Below are positions 1-5,740 of a stretch of 6,483 bases of DNA, piece by piece. The translations under genes and the position numbers were made by a program. Below the pieces are notes generated by a model. That model made no database searches, had not been told where the DNA came from, and saw only the letters and a program-made list of their open reading frames with translations. Origin of the DNA: Candidatus Firestonebacteria bacterium RIFOXYA2_FULL_40_8 (lineage in GTDB: Bacteria > Oederibacteriota > D2-FULL-39-29). How positions within the stretch are numbered: position 1 is the first letter of the stretch; the number at the start of each line of letters is the position of its first letter. Where the stretch lies: positions 1-6,483 of the forward strand of contig MFGS01000132.1 of assembly GCA_001778355.1 (NCBI GenBank). Direction: 5' to 3'.

Positions 1-17
1 TATAATAACAATTATAA

Positions 18-44
18 GTTTATAAGGTTTTTAAGGTTTATAAG
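18..44. repeat. Two copies of GTTTATAAG, 18 bp apart
   Basis: GTTTATAAG occurs at 18-26 and again at 36-44. A near copy of the extended unit AGTTTATAAGGT (17-28) reappears with one change, AGTTTGTAAGGT, at 146-157. These are short A+T-rich words, so chance or low-complexity expansion is possible. The exact 18-bp spacing is the only reason to list them. Confidence 0.4.
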
Positions 45-93
45 CAAAGCTTTATCTGATTAAAATAATGTCGAACAGATTAAGCAAAGCTTT
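41..93. repeat. 13-bp direct repeat (TAAGCAAAGCTTT) with 40-bp period
   Basis: TAAGCAAAGCTTT is present exactly at 41-53 and 81-93. A shortened copy, TAAGCAAAG, is at 173-181. Each full copy contains the palindrome AAAGCTTT. GCTTTATCTG (49-58) and CAGATTAAGC (76-85) can also pair as a 10-bp stem with one mismatch around a 17-nt loop, so repeat and hairpin are interleaved. Possible roles are paired protein-binding sites or an RNA leader structure. Two copies are too few for a CRISPR array. Confidence 0.55.
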
Positions 94-109
94 TCTCGAG
101 AGGAATTAT

Positions 110-145
110 ATGTAGATGTCAACAGTGGTTGACATAGCGAGATAA
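110..145 (+). other. Possible start-stop element plus nine-codon leader ORF
   Basis: AGAGGA at 99-104 is a plausible ribosome binding site 5 nt before an ATG (110-112) that is followed at once by TAG (113-115). A second ATG (116-118) in the same frame directly follows and opens a nine-codon ORF, MSTVVDIAR, ending at TAA 143-145. The perfect hairpin at 116-135 lies wholly inside this ORF, so translation would melt it. The layout resembles a translated leader, but codons this few arise easily by chance. The peptide has no run of a regulatory amino acid; in particular it contains no proline. Confidence 0.2.
116..135. promoter_or_regulatory. Perfect 8-bp inverted repeat containing a -35-like TTGACA
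   Basis: ATGTCAAC (116-123) and GTTGACAT (128-135) are exact reverse complements around the 4-nt loop AGTG. The right arm contains TTGACA (129-134), the consensus bacterial -35 hexamer. The hexamer at 17-bp spacing (TAAGGT, 152-157) matches the -10 consensus only weakly. The site could be an operator overlapping a promoter, or an RNA hairpin. It is not a standard terminator, because no U-run follows. Confidence 0.45.
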
Positions 146-253
146 AGTTTGTAAGGTGAAAAACTAAAGAAGTAAGCAAAGTAAAGGAAGAAAGGGAAGT
201 AAAAAGTATAGCAGTTAGTTGGGTTTAAATAAGATAATACTACCTTAATTTAG

Positions 254-290
254 AACGTTAGTAACGTGAGTAACCTGTAACGTTGCAACG
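254..290. promoter_or_regulatory. GTAACGT repeat cluster and 10-bp palindrome just upstream of proS
   Basis: GTAACGT occurs at 261-267 and 277-283, with the variant GTAACCT at 270-276. The hexamer palindrome AACGTT occurs at 254-259 and 279-284. CGTTGCAACG (281-290) is a perfect 10-bp palindrome. The cluster ends about 26 bp before the proS start codon, where a repressor site or a leader RNA structure would act. I do not recognise a named binding motif. Confidence 0.35.
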
Positions 291-303
291 ATATTGATTT
301 ACC

Positions 304-310
304 AAAGAGG
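304..310 (+). promoter_or_regulatory. proS ribosome binding site (AAAGAGG)
   Basis: AAAGAGG ends directly against an ATG at 311, which leaves no spacer. It sits 6 nt before the in-frame ATG at 317. Normal Shine-Dalgarno spacing therefore favours 317 as the true start. The protein then begins MRWSKALIPTLKE, as is usual for bacterial ProS. Confidence 0.7.
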
Positions 311-316
311 ATGAAC

Positions 317-2035
317 ATGCGATGGAGTAAAGCTTTAATCCCCACACTAAAAGAAGTTCCTGCTGAGGCGGAGATTATCAGTCATAAGCTTATGCTTAAG
401 GCGGGGCTTATCCGTAAAGTGGCTTCGGGGCTTTATAATTTTCTTCCTATCGGGTTTAAGGTTTATCATAAAATAGAAAAGATAATCCGTGAAGAGATGG
501 ATAGGGCGGGGGCGCTTGAGATACTCATGCCTATTATGACGCCGGCGGAGCTTTGGATAGAGACGGGCAGGTGGAACCTGTACGGCAAGGAACTTGTCAG
601 GGTAAAAGACCGGGCCAACAGGGAGTACGCGCTCGGGCCTACACACGAAGAAGTTGTTACGGACCTTGCTCGGACGGAGATACGGTCCTACAGGGATATG
701 CCGAAGAATTTTTATCAGATACGGAATAAATTCAGGGATGAGATACGTCCCCGGTTTGGCGTGATGCGGTGCCGCGAATTCATAATGAAGGACGCTTACT
801 CTTTTGACCGAAATGAAGAGTGTGCGGAAGAAAGTTATAAAATAATGTTTGAAGCGTACAAGAAAATATTCACCCGCTGTGGTCTGGATTTTAGGCCGGT
901 GGAAGCGGATACCGGGAACATCGGGGGGAGTTTTTCCCATGAATTTATGGTGCTTGCCAATACCGGGGAAGAAGTAATTATAAACTGTCCGGCTTGCGGG
1001 TACGCGGCCAACAGGGAAAAAGCGGAAGGCGTTTCAGCTTTTTGCGGTAACGATAAAGAAGAGTCTAAACCTCTGGAGAAAGTGAGCACTCCGGGGCAGC
1101 ATACAGTGGAGCAAGTCACGTCTTTCCTGAAGAAAACTTCTTCTGAGTTGGTGAAGACGCTTCTTTACATGGCGGACGGAAAACCCGTTGCGGCTCTTGT
1201 CAAGGGTGATGATGAGCTTAACGAGCATAAACTTAAGAATTTTCTGAAAGCGGCTGAACTTGTGATGATGACCGAACAGGAAGTGGAAGCGGCGACAAAA
1301 GCTCCTGTAGGTTTTGCGGGACCTGTCAATCTTTCCGGTATGAAAATATTTGCGGATAACGCTGTTATGAAGATGAAGAATTTTGTGATAGGTGCCAATG
1401 AAAAAGATATGCATTATGTAAATGCGAATTTTGAGCGGGATTTTAAAATAAATAAGTTCATTGACCTCCGTACCGCAGGGGAAGGCGATACTTGCGTGAA
1501 GTGCGGGCAGATCCTGTCAAGCTTGAAAGGTATCGAGGTAGGGCATACGTTTAAACTCGGGCTTAAATACAGCAAAGCAATGAAAGCGGAGTTCCTGGAT
1601 GAAGACGGAAAAAGAAAGCCGATGGTGATGGGATGCTATGGTATCGGTGTTACGAGGATAATCGGCGCTGCGATTGAACAGGGAAACGATGAGAACGGGA
1701 TAATATGGCCGATGGCGCTTACTCCTTATCAGGTGATAATTACCGCGCTTAATTATAAAGAAGAGAAAGTTAAAGAAATAGCGGACTCAGTGTATGAAGA
1801 GTTTATGGCGGCGGGTATAGAAGTTATCCTGGATGACAGGGACGGGAGCGCCGGTTTTAAATTTAAAGACGCTGAACTTATCGGTATCCCGCTTCGGATT
1901 ACCGTCGGAAATAAAGCTGTAAATGAAGGGGTTTTTGAGGTTAAAGTAAGAAAGAGTAAAGAAGAGTTTACCTTAAAGCGGGAAGAATTACTTTCTAAGA
2001 TAAAAGCTTTAATTGAAAAGGAACTGACTAAGTGA
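317..2035 (+). CDS. proS: Prolyl-tRNA synthetase, bacterial type with editing insertion
   Basis: This cytoplasmic class II synthetase charges tRNA-Pro with proline using ATP. Numbering from ATG 317 (572 codons, the normal bacterial length), the N-terminal catalytic core has GPTHEE at 107-112. Motif 2, FRDEIRPRFGVMR, is at 139-151, and motif 3, GCYGIGVTR, at 439-447. Between motifs 2 and 3, roughly residues 225-395, lies the YbaK-like insertion that in this family hydrolyses mischarged Ala-tRNA-Pro. It keeps the VKTLLY segment with the editing lysine (K280) and the GFAGP loop (332-336). Cysteine pairs CPAC (224-227) and CVKC (393-396) flank the insertion and could bind zinc (inference). The C-terminal anticodon-binding domain runs from about 465 to the end. 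An upstream in-frame ATG at 311 adds two codons but lacks RBS spacing. The stop overlaps the next gene's GTG start by 4 bp, so translation is probably coupled. Confidence 0.97.
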   Translation: MRWSKALIPTLKEVPAEAEIISHKLMLKAGLIRKVASGLYNFLPIGFKVYHKIEKIIREEMDRAGALEILMPIMTPAELWIETGRWNLYGKELVRVKDRANREYALGPTHEEVVTDLARTEIRSYRDMPKNFYQIRNKFRDEIRPRFGVMRCREFIMKDAYSFDRNEECAEESYKIMFEAYKKIFTRCGLDFRPVEADTGNIGGSFSHEFMVLANTGEEVIINCPACGYAANREKAEGVSAFCGNDKEESKPLEKVSTPGQHTVEQVTSFLKKTSSELVKTLLYMADGKPVAALVKGDDELNEHKLKNFLKAAELVMMTEQEVEAATKAPVGFAGPVNLSGMKIFADNAVMKMKNFVIGANEKDMHYVNANFERDFKINKFIDLRTAGEGDTCVKCGQILSSLKGIEVGHTFKLGLKYSKAMKAEFLDEDGKRKPMVMGCYGIGVTRIIGAAIEQGNDENGIIWPMALTPYQVIITALNYKEEKVKEIADSVYEEFMAAGIEVILDDRDGSAGFKFKDAELIGIPLRITVGNKAVNEGVFEVKVRKSKEEFTLKREELLSKIKALIEKELTK

Positions 2036-3045
2036 CGGAAAAAAAGAAAGCGCTCCTTTTGTTATCAGGGGGATTGGACAGCACCGTAGCTTTGGTCATG
2101 ATGAAAGAACATAGCATTGACGTGGAAGCGGTTCATTTTACGTCTCTTTTTTGCACGTGCGGGGGGAAGGGCGGCGGTTGCGGGCCCGCTTCGAAGGTTG
2201 CTGAATCTGCGGGAATAAAGCTTCACATTGTCGGTAAAGGCGAAGATTACATTGAAATAGTAAAAAAGCCGGCGCACGGCCGTGGCAGTAATATGAACAT
2301 CTGTATTGATTGCAGGATCTATGCTTTCAGGAAAGCAAAAGAATTAATGGAAAAGATCGGAGCTTCCTTCATCATCACTGGGGAAGTTGTGGATCAGCGG
2401 CCGATGTCCCAGCATAAAAAAACTATGCTTCTGATAGAAAAGGAAGCGGGGCTTACGGACCTGGTGCTTCGGCCTTTATGCGCGCTTTCCATGAATGAGA
2501 CCCTTCCGGAAAAAGAAGGCTGGGTGGACCGGACAAAATTAAAAAATATTTCCGGCCGCGGAAGAAAAGAACAGATGAGCTTTGCCGCCGATAAAGGACT
2601 GAAGGATTTTTCATGTCCCGCGGGCGGATGTTTGCTCACGGATCCGCAGTTCTCAAGGCGCATTAAAGATCTGATGGAGAATAAACCGGAGTTTGATTCT
2701 AAGGATGTGGCGCTTTTAAAATACGGCAGGCACTTTCGGCTGGATAAAGACGCCAAGCTGGTGGTGGGCAGGAATAAAACCGAGAATGAGGTGCTGGAAC
2801 AGTTTAAGATCGAAAAAGGTTTTGCTCTCTGGCTCGAGGATTTTAACGGTCCGTTCTCGCTTTTGACCGGGATTAATGCGAAAAAGTATCTGGAGCTGGC
2901 TTCCGGAATTACGGCAAGATACGGAGATGTGGAAGATAAAGAAAAAAAAGTAAAAGTGCGCGTGAAAAATTGTTCGACGGCAGAAGAAACCGTTATTGAA
3001 GTAATGACGGCAAAGGATACTTATTTTCAGGGGACTTTGTTATGA
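2032..3045 (+). CDS. ThiI/MnmA-like PP-loop ATPase, predicted tRNA sulfur-transfer protein
   Basis: The 337-residue protein starts at GTG, overlapping the proS stop (GTGA), with AAAAGGA about 10 nt upstream as RBS. The PP-loop SGGLDST (residues 12-18) binds ATP and activates a substrate by adenylation, as in ThiI and MnmA. Other conserved-looking segments are CTCGGKGGGCG (41-51), NMNICIDCR (87-95, CxxC), TGEVVDQRPMSQ (116-127), SGRGRKEQ (174-181) and CPAGGCLLTD (195-204). The C-terminal third (about 210-337) resembles the NFACT-R-like RNA-binding region often attached to this family. Proteins of this type are variously annotated as ThiI-like or as tRNA 2-thiouridylase/methyltransferase. The exact substrate is not established, so I give no symbol. 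The cysteines could carry persulfide or bind a metal or Fe-S cluster (inference). Its place directly after proS supports a tRNA role. It lacks the THUMP domain of canonical ThiI. Confidence 0.85.
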   Translation: MTEKKKALLLLSGGLDSTVALVMMKEHSIDVEAVHFTSLFCTCGGKGGGCGPASKVAESAGIKLHIVGKGEDYIEIVKKPAHGRGSNMNICIDCRIYAFRKAKELMEKIGASFIITGEVVDQRPMSQHKKTMLLIEKEAGLTDLVLRPLCALSMNETLPEKEGWVDRTKLKNISGRGRKEQMSFAADKGLKDFSCPAGGCLLTDPQFSRRIKDLMENKPEFDSKDVALLKYGRHFRLDKDAKLVVGRNKTENEVLEQFKIEKGFALWLEDFNGPFSLLTGINAKKYLELASGITARYGDVEDKEKKVKVRVKNCSTAEETVIEVMTAKDTYFQGTLL

Positions 3046-3668
3046 AGATAATTGTAACGAGCGGACCTACTAGGTCGTATCTGGACGAAATAAGATATAT
3101 TTCCAATTATTCAACCGGCAAGCTCGGAAGTTTAATAGCAAGAAAAGCCGCGTTAAAAGGGCATAAGGTTATACAGCTTTACGGCAAGGGAAGTGGTTTT
3201 GCCGCTGGAAAAAATATCAAAAATATTGAAATTGAAACTGTAGCTGAACTCCTTGCCGCTCTGAAAAGGGAATTGAAAGGCGGGGCGGAAGCGGTGGTGC
3301 ATGCCATGGCGGTGCTGGATTACGTGGCGCCGAAGAAGATCGGCGGGAAAGTAAAATCAAATAAGAAAAGCTGGACCGTAAAGCTTGTAAGGTCGCCAAA
3401 AATAATAAATGAAATAAAAAAAATTGCGCCCAAGACAAAGCTTGTAGGCTTTAAATTGGAGTGTAAAGCAGGGAAAGCCGGACTTTTAAAAGCGGCGCAG
3501 GAACTCTTAAAAAAAAGCAGAGCGGAATATGTGGTGGCAAATGATTTTAAAAGCGTAAAAGCGAAAAAGCATACCGCGATGATAATAGGAAAAAGCGGAT
3601 TTATTAAAGGAAATATTGCCGGTAAAGAGAGAATAGCCGGTGAGATTGTAAATCTTCTAACGAGGTAA
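3042..3668 (+). CDS. coaB: Stand-alone phosphopantothenoylcysteine synthetase (CoaB domain)
   Basis: CoaB joins 4'-phosphopantothenate to cysteine with nucleotide activation (CTP in most bacteria), the second step of coenzyme A synthesis. The 208-residue protein matches only the C-terminal half of the usual CoaBC fusion. It opens with a Rossmann-type TSGPTR (6-11) and carries ISNYSTGKLG (20-29), whose asparagine N22 corresponds to the key Asn of E. coli CoaB. HAMAVLDY (87-94) is followed by a KVK motif (103-105) that should supply the conserved active-site lysine. VGFKLE (135-140) and AND (166-168) complete the family pattern. ATG overlaps the upstream stop (ATGA). The small size is normal for a separate CoaB, so the gene is not truncated; its partner coaC follows 4 bp downstream. 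Confidence 0.92.
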   Translation: MKIIVTSGPTRSYLDEIRYISNYSTGKLGSLIARKAALKGHKVIQLYGKGSGFAAGKNIKNIEIETVAELLAALKRELKGGAEAVVHAMAVLDYVAPKKIGGKVKSNKKSWTVKLVRSPKIINEIKKIAPKTKLVGFKLECKAGKAGLLKAAQELLKKSRAEYVVANDFKSVKAKKHTAMIIGKSGFIKGNIAGKERIAGEIVNLLTR

Positions 3669-3672
3669 AGTC

Positions 3673-4227
3673 ATGGTGAAAGGTAAAAAAATAATAGTGG
3701 GAGTTTGCGGAGGGATAGCTGCTTATAAAGTTTGCGGACTCGTGCATAAACTTGTATATCAGGGCGCGGAAGTCTCGGTGATCATGACCAAAAATGCCTG
3801 TGAGTTCGTAACGCCGCTTACTTTTCAAACACTTTCCGGAAGGCCTGTTTATACTGAGATGTTTAAGCTGATAAAAAAAGAAGAATGGTCGGTGGAACAT
3901 GTTGAACTGGGAAAAAAATGCGATTTAATGGTAATTGCGCCGGCAACCGCGAATGTAATAGGGAAGCTTGCAGGCGGGCTTGCCGATGACCCGCTTACAA
4001 CCACAGCGCTTTGCGCCAAAGCGCCTGTTTTGATATGTCCTGCTATGAACACGGCTATGTGGAATAATGCTATTGTAAAAGATAATGTGAATAAACTTAA
4101 GAAATTCGGATTCAAATTCATAGGTCCGGATGCGGGTAAACTCGCTTGCGGAGAGACCGGTTCCGGGCGGCTTTCTGATATCGAAAAAATACTAATGGAA
4201 ATAAAAAAAATACAGGGGAGGGAATAA
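3673..4227 (+). CDS. coaC: Stand-alone phosphopantothenoylcysteine decarboxylase (CoaC domain)
   Basis: This FMN-dependent flavoprotein decarboxylates 4'-phosphopantothenoylcysteine to 4'-phosphopantetheine, the step after CoaB. The 184-residue protein covers the full HFCD flavoprotein domain. It shows the N-terminal GGIAAYK (13-19), the VEHVEL segment with H76, APATAN with a following GKLAGGLADD, PAMN (123-126) with N126, and ACGETGSGRL with C159. These His, Asn and Cys match E. coli Dfp H75, N125 and C158 with a constant offset of one, so the enzyme should be active. The RBS GAGG (3662-3665) touches the coaB stop and lies 7 nt before the ATG. GTG at the second codon is a less likely start. 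The stop overlaps the next ATG by one base. The symbol dfp is sometimes used for the fused form. Confidence 0.94.
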   Translation: MVKGKKIIVGVCGGIAAYKVCGLVHKLVYQGAEVSVIMTKNACEFVTPLTFQTLSGRPVYTEMFKLIKKEEWSVEHVELGKKCDLMVIAPATANVIGKLAGGLADDPLTTTALCAKAPVLICPAMNTAMWNNAIVKDNVNKLKKFGFKFIGPDAGKLACGETGSGRLSDIEKILMEIKKIQGRE

Positions 4228-4601
4228 TGATCGCACAAACTACTGCCCGAATTTTGATTGCAGATGATGAGCCGGGCATAAGGGAGCTTCTGGAGATGGA
4301 ACTCGGTATGCACGGGTATACTGTAACGACTGCGGTAAACGGACAGGAAGCCATCGAGAAGCTAAAAAAGGACAGGTACGAGATCCTGATCTGCGATATT
4401 AAAATGCCGAAGGCCACCGGGATTCAGGTACTTAAAGAAGCTAAAAAAAACGACCCCGATATTCAGGTGATTATGATGACCGGGTACGGTGAAGAATCAA
4501 ATTATAATGACAGTATTCATTTTGGTGCAATAGGGTTTATCAGCAAGCCGTTCCATATCGATGAAGTTCTGTCCGCTGTTGAAAAAGCCGTGAAAAAATA
4601 A
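4227..4601 (+). CDS. Single-domain response regulator (CheY-like receiver)
   Basis: The 124 residues form one receiver domain and nothing else; there is no DNA-binding or enzymatic output domain. Key residues are all present: acidic pair D13-D14, phospho-acceptor D57 in ICDIKMP, switch threonine T85 in MMTGYG, and K107 in the SKPF motif. The F104 region replaces the usual tyrosine switch residue. A strong RBS, GGAGG (4217-4221), lies 5 nt before the ATG, and the start overlaps the coaC stop by one base (TAATG). The protein probably receives phosphate from a histidine kinase and acts by protein contact or as a phosphorelay intermediate. The likely kinase is a neighbouring 7TM sensor gene, but the pairing is inferred from position only. 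The surface motif recognised by a given kinase cannot be read from the sequence. Confidence 0.93.
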   Translation: MIAQTTARILIADDEPGIRELLEMELGMHGYTVTTAVNGQEAIEKLKKDRYEILICDIKMPKATGIQVLKEAKKNDPDIQVIMMTGYGEESNYNDSIHFGAIGFISKPFHIDEVLSAVEKAVKK

Positions 4602-4659
4602 TTTAAGAATATTTAAGCAGCACTAAAATGCCGCAATACTGTTTTGCAGGAGGTAAAAG
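4602..4659. other. 58-bp gap between response regulator and sensor gene
   Basis: This is the only sizeable spacer downstream of proS. It starts with a 7-bp word, ATTTAAG, repeated 10 bp apart (4601-4607 and 4611-4617, the first base lying in the preceding stop codon). I see no terminator hairpin with a U-run, so read-through into the sensor genes is likely. A weak A+T-rich promoter cannot be excluded. Confidence 0.45.
4648..4653 (+). promoter_or_regulatory. Strong ribosome binding site (AGGAGG) fixing a GTG start
   Basis: AGGAGG lies exactly 6 nt before the GTG at 4660. There is no nearby in-frame ATG, and the frame begins a membrane segment right after the start, so the GTG is the intended initiator of the first sensor gene. 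Confidence 0.8.
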
Positions 4660-4995
4660 GTGAACTTGTATTCGGCCATAAATCAGGTTTTAATATTTGT
4701 TTACCTCTTTCTCGGGCTGCGCGCTCTGTTATTTAATCCCAGGGGAAAGATAAATAAAATATTTTTTTTCCTTAATCTGTGTTTCTCTGTCTGGGCGTTT
4801 GGAAGTTCTTTTGTGTATATCAGTCCGGATAAAGCTTCGGCTCTTTTTTGGTTTAAGTTTTCCTCCATCGGTTTTATCACCTTTCCGTTTTTCCTGGTAA
4901 TGCTTTTTAATAATGTTATTTCAAAATATATTAAATTCAAAACTTTTATTTTGCATTCTATCTTTATTTTTGGTGATACAGAAAAAAGGCACTAA
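4660..4995 (+). CDS. N-terminal fragment of 7TM sensor (TM1 to part of TM4)
   Basis: The 111-residue frame begins at GTG behind a strong RBS. It has hydrophobic segments at about 3-24, 33-55 and 61-87, and a fourth beginning near residue 92. The spacing, the NPRGKINKIF loop and the WAFG and YISPDKASALFWFK patterns match the N-terminal 7TM region (HisKA_7TM type) of bacterial sensor kinases. The last residues, GDTEKRH, look out of frame: they are hydrophilic where TM4 should continue. On its own it would be an incomplete membrane protein with no signalling domain. It is best read as the 5' part of the broken gene spanning 4660-5740. Confidence 0.6.
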   Translation: MNLYSAINQVLIFVYLFLGLRALLFNPRGKINKIFFFLNLCFSVWAFGSSFVYISPDKASALFWFKFSSIGFITFPFFLVMLFNNVISKYIKFKTFILHSIFIFGDTEKRH

Positions 4996-5740
4996 AGAAG
5001 AAAAGAAAATCATGAAAGTGATTTCGGGGATAAGTGTTATTGCTTTTGCTGTTATCGCAGTTACAAATATTTTCCTGCCAAAGTACGGCTATAATTTACC
5101 TACACAGGGTCCCATTTTTACAATACTCGTTGTTTTTGGAGCCTGGTATGTTATAGAAAATTATAGTTTTTTAAAACCTACTATAGAAGATGTTGCAAAA
5201 ACTACACTGGAGTTGATACAGGATGGCGTGGTTATAACGGATAAAGAGGGGAAAATCATTTCAGCAAATAAAGTTGCCGCGAAATTACTGGGTTACAGCA
5301 ATCAAGATCTGCCGCAAAAAAAATTGATAGATTACATTGATAAAGGCGCTGCTGAGTACGCATTCTGGAAAAGAAAAGAGGCAGGAATAATAAGTGCAAT
5401 CAAGCAGAGTTCTGTAAAGCTTAATGGTAAGAGCGGACAGATATCAGTAAATTTCTCTGTATCCGTACTTAAGGACCGTTCCGGTTTTTTTGAGGGTTAC
5501 GTTGCTGTTTTGCATGACATAAGAAAAATAATCATGATGCAGGAGCAGGAACTAAAAAATAATAAAGAAATACAGGAAGCCTATCTTTTATTGAAGATGG
5601 AAGAAATGGATTTACGGAATATTCAGGAAAAAATGATAAAAGAAGAACTTGAAATGATTACCTTAAAGCAAAACATTAATAACGAATTACTAAAATCCAA
5701 AAAAGGGACCAGATATACCGAGAAACGGAGTTTAGCATGA
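4913..5740 (+). CDS. C-terminal fragment: last TM helices, PAS domain and coiled coil, no kinase
   Basis: Open for 275 codons from ATG 4913, but that start overlaps the upstream frame by 83 bp and I see no good RBS before it. ATG 5012 is another possible start. Residues 1-23 may be partly out-of-frame sequence. Residues 24-35 (KKGTKEEKK-like, basic) resemble the loop before TM6. TM6 and TM7 lie at about 36-55 and 66-86. A PAS domain spans about 95-205: LIQDGVVITDKEGKIISAN, then LLGYS, ending at AVLHDIRK. About 206-260 is charged and heptad-like, a predicted coiled coil. No HisKA H-box and no ATPase N or G boxes follow, and no room remains because the next gene starts at the stop (ATGA). It could only sense or dimerise unless it partners with another kinase. 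Confidence 0.6.
   Translation: MLFQNILNSKLLFCILSLFLVIQKKGTKEEKKIMKVISGISVIAFAVIAVTNIFLPKYGYNLPTQGPIFTILVVFGAWYVIENYSFLKPTIEDVAKTTLELIQDGVVITDKEGKIISANKVAAKLLGYSNQDLPQKKLIDYIDKGAAEYAFWKRKEAGIISAIKQSSVKLNGKSGQISVNFSVSVLKDRSGFFEGYVAVLHDIRKIIMMQEQELKNNKEIQEAYLLLKMEEMDLRNIQEKMIKEELEMITLKQNINNELLKSKKGTRYTEKRSLA

Larger units (their letters stand above)
1..310. other. A+T-rich, repeat-rich leader/intergenic region upstream of proS
   Basis: I see no convincing protein gene on either strand here. The stretch is A+T-rich, and from about 141 to 210 the + strand is strongly purine-biased. It holds several short direct and inverted repeats, listed separately. A GATAAT at 233-238 resembles a -10 hexamer, but no good -35 lies 16-18 bp upstream. 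A TATAAT sits at 1-6, at the window edge. No T-box consensus, tRNA or classical terminator (GC stem plus U-run) was seen. The likely role is promoter and 5' leader of the proS operon. Confidence 0.6.
4660..5740 (+). pseudogene. Broken 7TM-PAS sensor gene (internal deletion with frame change)
   Basis: Two overlapping frames, 4660-4995 and 4913-5740, together make one sensor of the histidine-kinase 7TM class. The upstream frame supplies TM1-TM3 and the first half of TM4. The downstream frame resumes at the cytoplasmic loop before TM6. Aligned by eye with the neighbouring 7TM sensor (5737 onward), about 60 codons spanning late TM4, the outer loop and TM5 have no counterpart. The join lies within about 4945-4982, next to a duplicated TTTATTTT (4945-4952 and 4963-4970). 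I infer a deletion of roughly 180 bp, not a multiple of three. An assembly error is the main alternative. The downstream part also lacks kinase domains. Confidence 0.6.

Noticed and set aside
116..145. Remnant of a LacI-type regulator (MSTVVDIAR resembles such N-termini)
   Set aside because: Only nine residues match before a stop, and no frame downstream continues the helix-turn-helix. The likeness is probably chance.
18..181. CRISPR array or insertion-sequence end
   Set aside because: The repeats are too short, too few and A+T-rich. No transposase, terminal inverted repeats or cas genes are present.
1..310. T-box riboswitch upstream of an aminoacyl-tRNA synthetase gene
   Set aside because: No T-box consensus (AGGGTGGNACCGCG-like) and no terminator/antiterminator pair was found in the leader.
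347..1414. Long minus-strand open frames across proS (347-940, 835-1119, 1034-1414)
   Set aside because: They lie antisense to a clearly recognised proS, have no recognisable domains and show compositionally odd peptides. They are shadows of the real gene.
4602..4659. Transcription terminator after the response regulator
   Set aside because: No stable GC-rich stem followed by a U-run is visible in the gap.
4913..4995. Programmed ribosomal frameshift joining the two sensor frames
   Set aside because: No classical slippery heptamer with a downstream structure was recognised. Shifting frames also would not restore the missing TM4-TM5 segment.
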